Of a stretch of 64,000 nt of DNA, positions 48,473-60,800 are shown piece by piece. Location: the NCBI GenBank assembly GCA_040954595.2, contig CM082579.2:11160001-11224000 (forward strand), written 5' to 3'. Under the pieces are notes generated by a model, which made no database searches, was not told where the DNA came from, and saw nothing but the letters and a program-made list of their open reading frames with translations. Within the stretch, counting starts at the first letter, position 1. Each line of letters begins with the position of its first letter. Origin of the DNA: Balanoglossus misakiensis. Lineage: Eukaryota; Hemichordata. A program made the translations under genes and the position numbers.

Positions 48473-48754
48473 GATTGTTTGAAGTGGCAATATAGTGACA
48501 CATTTACAAGTTTAATTTAAGGCATAATTCCAGTTAAAAAATCAATTGTACGCAGTCTGTATAGGTGGTTGTTTACCTGAATTGCTGCATGCTGTACACG
48601 TAGAAGTTGTGTCAAATTCTCAAATTGACCCATGAATGGTATGTTGGTATAAATACAGTCTAAGTCAATGATAAGATTTTTGCACAAATTTAGTATTTAT
48701 GTTTCTTAAAACTTGTTCATTTCAGAAATGACATGATCTTTTGCATGTATGTAT

Positions 48755-48760
48755 AATAAA
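48755..48760 (+). terminator. Polyadenylation signal AATAAA of SPART
   Basis: AATAAA 283 bases after the SPART stop codon, in AT-rich sequence. Confidence 0.5.
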
Positions 48761-48929
48761 TGTGTATATTAATATTTTTCTTTTTATGATAAACCATTTA
48801 CAATCATGGGCTACTCAAAGTGTACAAATTGAAGGTTTCTGTCGCTCACAACGCATGTCTGACACAGTTGCTCTCTGCAGAAAAAAATGCTTAATTATAG
48901 TTTTACACAGTCAACATCTGCGGGATGTT

Positions 48930-49045
48930 TTGTATGGTCGAATGTTGATTTATTATCGTTCCACATGTCAAATAACATAAACAGTGTCTTGTATTAAACG
49001 ATTAATGAAGAAAGGGCAGAAAGAGAGAGAGAGAGAGACTTTGTC
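48930..49045 (+). mobile_element. TTAA-type fold-back element, degenerate single arm
   Basis: It shares CACATGTCAAATAACATAAA, GTGTCTTGTATTAAACGATTAATG, a GA microsatellite and the end motif ACTTTGTCCCTTTAA with the 11785-12000 copy. The hairpin centre is lost. The right border ends in TTAA. Confidence 0.65.
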
Positions 49046-50167
49046 CCTTTAATGATTTCAAATTCTTGAAGGATTGACAAAACGGTTGTGCATAATCAAT
49101 TCAGCTACTCTTGTGTTTGATCAGATTGTAAAATGTCTTGAATATAACAAAGTTTACTCAAATATATTCAGTAGAAGGATAATGTAAGTGCTGTCTACAT
49201 TTAATGTTGGAAGATATGTCATGTTTGTTGTGTGCACCTCAAAAATCGAAGCCTTAAACTTGTCGTATTTTACTCAAGGCAGCTGTGGATAATTCTCTCT
49301 TGAAATTGAGAAAAGAATGGGGTCACCATAGAAATTTGTGAATCACAGCAAATTGTCTCAAATTTAAAATTCAACATGGCAGCTAATTTCGGTGTTAACA
49401 CTTGGAGAAAATTTAAAGTTACTGTAACTTTTATGATGAACGCAACAGACTTTACGTACAATAGACAATCCTTGTGTTAATGCGCATGCGCAACCATGAG
49501 GCATTGCAAGACACTCTCACATTTTCAACTGTACTTGCTCTGTACTTGTTTGGTTATTGTCACATAAAGTGATCGAACAAATGGAATCGTGTTCTTATTT
49601 AATTTTCCTATGTGTTTTTCCAATAAACTCTGCACGTTTTTAAAACATATACAGCAAAGACTCGAAGGGCTTGGAATTAAGTCTTCTTTTTCTGAAAATC
49701 AGAAAATGGGACCTTCACGATCACACGATGTTGATGCGACTTCAACATGATGCAAACAGGTCTTTTATTCTTTGATGTGATACTGAAGGTGGGTGGATGC
49801 AATGTGGGATCAAAATCAATCTGACATGATGCAAAAGTGTTTGTGACATGATAGTGATGGTGAAAGGACACAATTCGTGCTTCAAGTTATGCGATTCCGC
49901 TTCTGTACATCCATCCATCCATACATACACATATACAGAAGACGGAAGCTGACTAAACCCACATATACCGAATGGGAGCTAAACATTGAAAGACCATAAA
50001 TTAAAGTACATGTACCTTGATGTAATGCTTCAAGTTGCTTCTTTTGCAAGTCAACATTCACACTACAGAAATACATGTATACACACCATACTGTCAGAGC
50101 CCACCAAAGCACACAACACAAGTATCCAAAAATGACAAAATACAGATACTTTTAGTGGTTTCTTCAT

Positions 50168-50173
50168 TTTATT
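50168..50173 (-). terminator. Candidate polyadenylation signal of TMEM131L
   Basis: TTTATT on the plus strand reads AATAAA on the minus strand, about 1.7 kb beyond the TMEM131L stop at 51891. The stretch was scanned only by eye, so nearer variant signals are possible. Confidence 0.3.
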
Positions 50174-51890
50174 TTTGCCATCTCAAAGTCAGGCAAGTGA
50201 GTGAAAAAGTGAACTTTTTCTTTTTTAATTTTTGGTGAACACTTCCAACCCAATAAAGTTGACATCATAAGAACAGCAGAGTTCTGTGATGACTGTGTTA
50301 TTCCACTGGACATTTCCATGAGATGGGTTTGCATAGTTGTCAGTAATTGGAACTTTCCAGCTAGCCTCCCTTCACTAAAGCCAGCAGCATTTCCTATGGC
50401 CATGTTTGGGTGGTGCAAATAATTAAATTAGAGAACAGAAATCTGGAGCAAGTGTGACACTTCCAGTAGTGGACAAGGAACGTAAAGGCTTATCTGAGCA
50501 ACTGTCTCACAGTACCCCGTCAGCAGAGTGAGACAACCTAAACAGAGGATCACCACTGATGCTGTGGAAGATTCCATTGGACAAAGACAGGGGGGGAATG
50601 ACTGCTGTATCTCAACTCATGGATCAAATTAAATCAAATTATAAATACTCTTTCTCAGAGCGGGTAACTTGCTGAACAAACAAAGCAGCTAAAACCTGTA
50701 AATTGACACACAAGTGCAAAATGCTTTTAAAAACCACACAAGGAGGAAACAGGTCACAGTCTTTGAATGGGAAATCATTTATCTCAAATTAGCTTTCCTC
50801 TGATATGACGTGTGATATTGTCATTTCCAAACTGTCCACACCCAATTCTGGATTTGAAATCAAACAACTAGATCATTAAGACTTGGTGTCTAGCACACAG
50901 GTGTACTGCGAGACTCCCCTTGTCAGAACACTGTGATCTGTTGCCTCCTTACGTACAACATATAAGTCAAACATGTGAACATCTACAATTATATTAAGGT
51001 CTTCCAACAAACAATGGACAATATTCTTTCAAGTCATGTTAGCATATAGTCAACATGAATCCAACATTGCCTAGCACAACCCACTTTTATTTTAACAATT
51101 GCAGGGTTAAAAAGTCCGAAGCAACATTAAAGCAAAAATTCTCTGATACCATCTAAAAACAAAGTGGTACAGAGTGCTAGTGTCTCAATCTGACAGCATT
51201 TCATTTTAAAACTCACTTAAGCAACTCTTCTTTCATTTAAAAAGACAAAATCAGGTTATAATGCCCACCTTCCAAGTGGAAAGGTCCTATAGGACTAATG
51301 CATTCCACAGAAGGGGGTGTTATCTGACAGCTTGGTAAAGCTTTTTGTCAGTTTAGTCGAAGTTGGGTTTCCAGGTCAAATCCGGTAAGGTCATAGTGAA
51401 CCCATGGTCATCATTTCTTCAACAAGAGGAAATTATTAATACAAAAATCACAATATATTACAAAATTAAATTTACAATATGCTTTTGAAATGTTACTGCC
51501 ATTTCATGGTTGCATCAAGTGCAGACATAAATTTGAATAATAGTTTTCCCTCACATGTGCTTGTTTCTAAAAATTGACACTGAATGGGTTCGACATCTTT
51601 ATGCTTTCACAAATTCTCTCTCATTTCCGAGTCTTCTGTGCCAAATTAATCCAACAATTTTAAAACAACTTGCCAATCTGAATTCATCACTGTCAAAATT
51701 TCAATAAATATCTGGTCGATGCAGCGCCATTATATGAACAAACTGGAAACCTATAAATTTCTTTCACATGGAACATTTTTTGTGTGAATTGAGTGAGAAC
51801 TATTGTTTCAAGACTTAAAAGTTGAGTCGCCGGAGATGCGACTCAGAATGTTGAGACTAGAGATGACCATGGGTTCAAAGAGTAATCCAA

Positions 51891-54800
51891 TCACTGTTCC
51901 TCTTCATTCGGTTGATTGTTAGTGTTCCACATGGATGCATTCATGGCTTGGCTTCCAGATGGACCCCAGATGCTGGTACGGAAAGAGTCAAAAGGATCAA
52001 ATGTGCCTGATACCTGTAACATCAAACATAAGTACATCTTCTTGTTAGCAATCATCTTTAACCTTTTTTTATATTTCTCTTGAAATGTTCACATAATCTA
52101 TCTTTACACTCAGAACCAATCTTGTTTGCTGAGTTCTATATTTAGAAAGAGACATGAACAAAACACACCAAAATCTGACGCCCAAGTTACAATTTAATAC
52201 CAGTGGTCTCCCCAGAGCAATTAAAGCAGTGGTCACACTACTCTTTTATTTTGAGAAGACAATAGAACTTAATTAACATAACAAGGGGTTATATTGTTAT
52301 GCAAATTAGCCACTACTCTAGTGAAAATTCCTAGGGAGAACACCGAATACTATGATCCATGTGATGTGGCTCACAAGCACAATGGCAGCAAAGCAATGTT
52401 GGCCTTCACAACTAACCTCAGGTTTCTGAGTTGGACTGTGGCTGCTCATATCCAATAATGAACTGTCATTGCTGCTGCTTCCAGTTGTCCATATGGAGTC
52501 AGATGTCCAGATAGATGGAATCAAGTTGTTATCCCGACTGGCTGACTTGGGTGTGTCCCAAAGTTGGGTACCATGAAACAATGACTGCTATTAAAAAGAT
52601 ACACAATGTGTAGTTAAACTTAATTTATCAGCGATGTCATGAAATAGCCAGCAGCTAGCAAAAACCAGCTGTAAGCAAATAATTGCTGGAATTGAGATAC
52701 TATTTTTACAGAAGATTTGGGAATATGTACAAACATTATTGCTACATGTATAGTCTTGCTGGCACTCATGAATTACATGAAAACTTGGAAAATTACAAAT
52801 ACGCACTTGCACACGCACAAACGAGAACATTCACATCAAGACAGAAACTGATATTTAAGTATACATTGGTACACTTAAATGGTATATTGTCCTGTTGCCC
52901 AATTTGAATACAACAATGATTGGATCGGTATATGTATTGTAACTTACCGGTTTTGCAGCATTTGCTGTAGTTGTGTTCCAAGATGGTGTGGATGCTTGGG
53001 ATGATGAAATGCTACTGGATGGGTCCCATAGAGAACAGGCTGGCTTACTGGAACTTAAACCGTATCCCAACCATGGGCCTGCTGCTGCACTACTATCAGC
53101 TTTCTTGGTGTCCCACATGGATGTGGCTACATCTGAACAAGAAAATCATTCAAATGCAGGTTAGCCTATCTCCTTCAATACCCAAATTTGAAAAGCCAAA
53201 TTACTGTGATATAATTACGCATCTAATAAATATTTATGAGAAGGGGTATAAGATATACTGTAAAACACTTTATTTTCACGAGCAATAAATTTCCGCGAAA
53301 TACGCGAGAGCAAAAATAGCGTGAAAATAAAAATTTGTGTAATTTGTTTTTGAAGATAACAATGCAGTGAATGAAATAAGAGAACACGAAAATTAATACA
53401 CGCGAAATAGTGGCCTCTCTCGATATCGCAAAAATAAAGTGTTTTACAGTATCTGGGGAGCATTGGCCAATGTCACAGATTCATTATAAGTTGCTTCAGC
53501 TCTGACAGCCCCATGCCTAACTCTGTTCATCCAGACACCTTCTAACTGCCCATGTAGCCATACAGAACCACCAGGCTATTTGAAGGCATATGTGCCACAG
53601 TTTATTGCAAACATTTCACTCACCGTCAGTGTATGGGAAATGAGTGGGTTCCTGGAGATGGCCGAATGTTGGGGCGTGCTTTCTGGGTTGGTTGTAGTTT
53701 GGATCAGCGTTTGGTGTTAGCGGTATACCACCAGGAGGACTGGTGGGTGAAGAACCACCACTGCCAGCATCCGAGGAGTCAAGGTCACTGCACAACCAGG
53801 ATGGTTTGTGTCCTACTTTGTTCTTAGTTCCAATGGCACCTTGAGAAATAGGAACAATATGGCAAAGTTTTAGCCTTCACCGCTTCAACATGGCACCTCA
53901 ATGATGTATGAGATTCACAGATTAACTATTGGTAAGTCTTTCACACTTGAATTTACAATACAAATGAAAACAATCAGAAACTAATTCAAAAACTAGTTGT
54001 AAGCTTGGCAACTGCCCAAACAGTTCCATGCAACTTCAAGCTATACTGTACAGTCACAACGGCAGCTATGATTGAATACACTGTAAAAGCATTACTGTTT
54101 TATTGAGTTTTAATTTTCTTACTTTCACCAATTCATAAAATCTGCTAAATTAAATCCTATTTTTGACAATGTAAAATAAAAATAGAATTCATTGCTCCAT
54201 AGCCAAATTTTTAAATCTAAAACTTAGTGCATGTGCCACCAAACATAAAAACTGTGAAATTAAATCCCAGTGAAAATAAATGCTTCTACAGTTACTTGAT
54301 ATCGCTCAAAAATAGACTTCCACATACCCGGGTGTTTGTTCTTGTCACCAACTGCAGTAAAAGCTGAATTGCATGCTTTGCCAGGTGCAGACAGTGTCTT
54401 GTTCACTTTGCTTTTCTTCTTGGACTTGCCAGTGAGATCTCCATTGCTGGTGCTGCTAACAACACTGCTGTAGCTGTTGTTACGACTACCGGCCGCTGCA
54501 CACGTCAAGGTACCTCCAGTTGCTGTCAGTGCAGTAGGGTGGACTTGTGAGGGTTTGTACAAAAAGTTTTCAGCGTGTAACAGTGGGTTAGCTTCCAGGG
54601 TCTGTATGGAGAGCTGTTGCAAGCCGTCTACAACATTGAAAAAGCAAACACATGCATTCAATTATCAGTGAGTCAGGCATGCAATGATGTGCCATACTAT
54701 TTATCTTTAGATGAATCTATAAAGTTGGTGCGAAAGTTACACATGATGGATGTAGTTTGACTTATTTGAAACAGACAAATTGTACATTTGAACATTTTTT

Positions 54801-57800
54801 CCCCAGTCACATACCTACATTTGCAATCTGTTATCAGCCTCGACAAACTAACAACATTATGTATACAACATATCTCTTTCTCCAAGCACTGGAGTTCATC
54901 AGTTTTCAATGTACTTTTTTACCAATACAGAAATGCAATCTGCAATTTAGACTATTTCTGAAGAACTAACAGTTTGGTCTCAATATTTATCTTTCACTGT
55001 TTTCTGTAGATCAGTACCGGTACCAGTGGACGCTTTTGCACTAGATGATTCTGATATTCAAGTGACTGGATAAGTATAGTTAATATAAGTCACATGCACT
55101 GATGCAGTCAGTCTTAAGTCTTAAATGAAGTATAATACATGCTTAAAACATTGCATAGTCAGTTACAAATGTTATCAGCATCCACAATGAAATAATAGGT
55201 ATACACCTTTTTCATAAAAAGGGCCCCCTTCCAAGATGGCGTGAATACAAAGCCAGTGGGTCACGGAGTAAAATCTTTATCAGCTTTTGTATCGTTGCTT
55301 TAGTTGGGACCGACGTTTGACAGTCTCATTTTTATTGTAAGGTAAATTTTACATGCAACTTGTATCACAAATACAACAAACCAGACAAGCCCGAGCAGTA
55401 CTTTGTGACCTACTGGCCTTTTTGTATCGACTGCTTGGAGATGACGCCATGTTTTGGAAGAGCGCCCTCTTTGTGACAAAGGCATATTATCTTGAAGTAT
55501 ATTTTGACAAAGAAGACAATGAATTTTGATGACAATTTTCAACATTGATGAGCTACAGCATTATTTTTTCGTACCACAATTGAAAGTTTGAAAGTATGCA
55601 GGCACTGACTAACCACAAACATAATTTAACTATCAGAATGACAAATCACCAGATATAAACAGAATATGCTCATGAATGTATAAGAGATTTGACAGAGACT
55701 GAAAACTAGCCTGTACTGTATAGCCATCTTTATGAAATCAGTATCTCCAGCAAGTTTCATAAAATGTGTCTTAGTAACTCTGGATTTTTAAGCACAAACT
55801 TGTATAATTGTAGTTAAACAATACAAACTGCTCAACGTCTCATGTTAGTCAGATGACACATGTATGTTGTCAGGGGTGTATTATGAACTTGTAGGAAACA
55901 GACCAACAGGAATTCTATTGATAGTAGAGTTAATGTGTATACAAATATACTGACCAGTGTTAGGGAGTGGTTTAGGTTGATCCCATAATGGTGGTGGTGA
56001 ATCCTTGTCCACATCACTACTTTTATCACTGCTACTCTCACTGATATCATTCATCTTGACATTGAACGTGGAGAGACCAGCTGTACTGTCTGAAAATTTA
56101 CACACAGGATCAAAAAAGTCAATACAAGAAATTCTTGACGACTGAAAAACCACTGCCTAGCAATCTGTGTGTCATATTATATCAGACTTTTTAGACATTT
56201 CCACTGATCAGTGTTGATCAATATCACTGTTGTTTGGAAAAAATGGGCAACTTTACTGGGCATCATTTCATACCTTTGATATTTCTCTTCATAGCCTTGG
56301 CAGCAACAGCTGCAGCAATAGAGTGTGGTGATGTTGGTCCCTTCACTTTACGTCTACCAGCCTCTAGAGCTGTGGTGTACGGCAACTCAAGGGTACTGTC
56401 GGGACAAGAAACATTTATTTCAATTTGCAGCCATCACAATGTCATCACAATAAAAAAATTCACATTTAAGTTTCAATCCAATCTCAGCAATATGCTCATT
56501 GCCAATCTGGTGAATGTAAGTGCTGTCTTTGAGCGTTGGGTCTTGTATCATTTGTAATTGTATGCAGCCCACAAACACAATCTGATTAAAATCAGATGCA
56601 GGGAAGGTGACGTCTTTCACTTAGCAGTGTGTTATTCTTATGCTGTCGCCTCACACTACATCTGACCAACTCCTATATAACTTCACCTCCCGTTGCAGCC
56701 AGCCCAATCAGCACATTACGACAATTCTACACTGACGGATACATATTGATATCTATAAGGTATCTTTTGATTGGTTTACTGGCCCAGTAAAACCACAGAC
56801 TTTGAACGTTGTTATAAAAGTATTTCTTTGGTGAGCTCTTCAATAGTTTCCATGTGCTTTATGATAATGTTATTGTCAAAAAACTTAAAACAGACATTTT
56901 TAAAGCTACATCTCTGTTCATACGTTTGCCACAGATGATAGTGGTATAAAAACGTACCTTGGTCGTAGAACATCTCCATTGAAGATAGATTTAGGGTCCA
57001 CTTTACCACTTTTGCGGGATTTGGACTTCACCTTAACATTTTCAAACCTCTTCAGGTTGCCAATATCAAGGATGTCATCTTTCTTAAGTTTTGACTTTTG
57101 TTTTGTTGTCATGTCGGAATAAAATCCTCCCAAGTTGTCGTCGTCGTAATCTGACTTCAAGTTTATAGGCTGTACAGAGTAATGAACAATGAAGATTGAC
57201 ATGTCAGATATCAGGTTTTTCACATCAAGCATGGGAACCTTCAGGGAGACTTCCCTTGAACTACATTGGACACAGCACATTTGCCTTCCACAAAGCTCAA
57301 GGTACATGTACGTATGTGTGATGAATGATTGAGACAGGCATATACAAGTTGCACCTTATTTATTATTAAAGGGACAAAGTGTACATGTATCTGTCACTGC
57401 CTTTTTCCATTAATATGTTTGATACAAGACGCCATTTATATTAGTCTACATGTGGATATACATGTATAGTGAATCAATGTTCAACCACACACAGCTTCCA
57501 TCAGACTTGTAGACACGAGAGTAAAAAACTCGCTAAAATGAATAATCAGTCTCTACCGTTTATTCATTTTGGCGAGATTTTTACTATCATATCCCATTAA
57601 CGGGACGGAAGTTGTGTGTAGTTGAACGTTGATTCACTATCTATATGTACTTGCAATTTATTTGATTGTATGCCAATTTAATTTGTTGTACTCCTCAGAA
57701 TAAATAGCTGCAATAGCTCAAAAAATAAGGAAGAACAATAGGACAAGATTATAACTTTTTTATAACCACTATGAAATCAAAACATAGTAGTAGTAGTAGA

Positions 57801-60800
57801 TGTAAGGTGACTTACTTGCTTGGTGAATTTGTCAATGGAATCCAGATCTGGATTTGAACATTCAGTTGTCGTGGAAGAAGAATCATCGTGATCATACATA
57901 GTCAGATCTTCCTTCCTCAACAACTTGTCTTTCATGCGGTCTTTTTCTTCTCGCTTTAAAGTTGCTTTGGACTTGCGTTGTTTCGGCCTCGTCTTCCTAG
58001 CGCTAATACTATCTAAGTCATTAAAATCTGTCGGCTGCTTTGTTTGTTCAGTTGTCGTATCATCCACTTTCACACACGAGTTGAGATTAACGTTTTCAAC
58101 AAGATTCTGTTTTTGGAGTTCGTACTCATTGTCCAGGAGCCTGGTGTTGTTGATAGTGTTTTGCTCGAGTTCCGGTTCCATAAATAGTCGTCGTTTGTTA
58201 CTTTTGGGTTGGTTGTGTTTCTTGGTGACTGGTGGTGAGTTTCCTGAGGGTAATGGATTTGATGATGATCGAGTCCCGAGGTTTTCCACGTGAGATATTT
58301 TTGTGTTGGTACTCCAGCTGTTCTGTCTCATTTTTTCCGTTTTCTCGTTGATTTGTTGTGCATCTTGATGTAGATGTGTATTGTTAGGCATGGTGGTATG
58401 GTTGTTTTGTAGTGGGGATGGAGTTCTCGGCCGTAGTCCAAGAGTACTACTCAGGCCAGCAATAAACCCACCAGAACTGAAAAACAAAAAATAAACATTT
58501 CACAGGTTTTTTACTACAAAAGTACAAATGTTAACCAAGTCTTAATCATATGAATCCTTTGTTCATACTTTACATGAAAGAACTCAGACACAGTTTTTTT
58601 TTCTTTTATAATTCAGTAGTATGCAGAGTTCTCAAAATTGTGACATACTGACTATCAAATCAACGCTATATGACCAGCAGTTTTTTAGAAGTCAATTGTG
58701 AACAGACAGATGGACAATGACTGACAATCAGACTATATAGCTCTGCATTGCTGCCAGTTGAGCTAAAAAAAATGAAGAAAAGAAAATAACCGGTGATGTG
58801 ATTGGTGATTTGAAATTGTTTGAACCTACCCGAGTAACTAATAGTGATAAAGAGGGAATCAGTTTACCTTGTATTTGTATCCTGAGTGTTGGTTTTAACA
58901 CCACTTCCAATGCTTCTCAAATCAAATCTTTTACTTCGATCTATGACTTGTTCCGTTCCAATTTTCTTCCTGTGCATTGTTATCGGGGGATGAAATCGCA
59001 AAGCTTCCAAGTAAGACACCATGAGCACGCCCATAAATAATGTTATCATCAGGCAAATGGTAGCAGCATATAGCAAGTGTTCCCATGGTGGTCTGGGTAT
59101 AGCTGATGAGCAGTAAGGTAACATGTTTGGTGGTATGGTTGCAAGTAAAGTGTACTCCATGTCTGGGCCTCTTGTTGTCAGGAATTTCAGTTGACGCGTC
59201 ACTCTGGACAGGGTGAAGTCGGGTGTAAAACTGGAAATGGAAAAAAACAAATGCATATGTTGTTAAATCTAAAAGTCATTGTCGATGACACAGTACCCCC
59301 TTCCCAAGATTAAAACACTGGAACACTGAAAACAGTCAAAGAATGTCTGCAACATGGCTCTGAAACGTTTCTATTACTAGTATTAGCCGTGTGCTATATC
59401 AAAGCACATCACAAAAACAAGCATTGACAAATACTTGACATGCACCTGTATATCACAGCAAGTTTTGCTATGACAGAAAATAATCTGAAGGTGTCTGGAG
59501 CAATATATGAAAAAAGTTTAAGACTTTCATTTCGAGACATGTCCACCCTAAGGGATATGTCATTTACGGTTGTGGTACTTTAACCCTTTCACCCCCAATT
59601 CCCTCTTTAGAGGTCCACCTTTACCATAGGAAACAATGGTTTTAGACAGAACCATGGTGGTGAAAGGGTTAAATGTTAAGTAACCAATACACTTTCTTGT
59701 CTTGAAAAAAACAACCTGGATGTATACTTACGCTATATCTATTTTGTAGGTCTGGTTTGGTTTTATAATGTACGGTTTACAGTTCAGTACTTTGAAGCCA
59801 TAACCTTCACATTCAAAACCATTCACTTCAAAACTTTTGATGTGGATAGGCAGTTGGCCTACATTTTTTGTTGTAAATGTTCTTTTGACTGTAAAATTAG
59901 GAGGTGATCTTGCCCTAGCAGATGATTCTGTTGGGAGAAAAAATCAGACAATGTTATGAATCGTACAGAGAAAATAGCCATCAACATCTGGGTACAGATT
60001 ATTTGTTGTATATTAGTTGAGACTGGTCAAACAGGCAATACGCCATTCTAATAATTGTGCTTCTCTGTGTTATGACACACACATAGCTCACTCGATCAAC
60101 AAAAGTGTGCATGCTCTGTTGTAACAGTCTGCAGGGTAGCTTTACTAAGAAACAGTCACAGCACAAAGCCTCTGACACAGTTCTGTCCCCTCAACTGTAT
60201 ACGATGACTCAAACATGATTATTATGGATGAAGAACTTGAAACAAATTACTGCAAGTATGCAATGAGAGAAACAGGTTAAGTTGCAATATATTAGAGTTT
60301 CATGTATTGCTGACTTTATTAGTCAAAAGACGGGGTATTGTGGTCCCAATCACCCTTTTCATAAGTCTAGCGCCCTTGCACAGCCATCATGAATTTTAAC
60401 TCAAAGCGAGCCCAATGGGGAAAGTTGACCAATCACATCAATGGGATTTCCCCATGGGCCTCGGTTTGCGTTCAAATTCATGATGGCTATGTGAGGGAGC
60501 TAGACTTATGAAAAGAGCGTATCTGAAACATAAATGTGTCTGGTAGAGCAATCAATGTTTCTGGTGCAGCAAATGGCCCACTGGCAGTTGCACTGTTTAC
60601 AAAGAGAATGGAGATCACTGGCTGTGACTGGGCCAAACTGAAGAGGTTATACACATGGGTTGTTGTAGAGGGAGGCTGTTGGTTAGTCTGGTATAGCGAG
60701 TTTAAGAACTTACTATCACAATCTTGCAGATGGCTTTGTTTGAGTTCGAACAGCAGAGTACTATTGGGGCCAGGTTTTCTCCCACTCACACGGAATTCAC

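Larger units (their letters stand above)
48473..51890. other. Tail-to-tail intergenic region between SPART and TMEM131L
   Basis: About 3.4 kb between convergent stops. It includes the SPART 3' untranslated region with AATAAA at 48755-48760, a repeat arm at 48930-49045, and probably 1.7 kb of TMEM131L 3' untranslated region ending near the minus-strand AATAAA at 50168-50173. An 84-codon minus-strand frame at 50164-50418 falls inside that presumed untranslated region and matches nothing I recognise. Confidence 0.55.

Noticed and set aside
50164-50418. 84-codon minus-strand frame
   Set aside because: It lies in the presumed TMEM131L 3' untranslated region and resembles nothing known.
57925-58293. 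122-codon plus-strand frame
   Set aside because: It is the antisense of the long Ser/Lys-rich TMEM131L exon.
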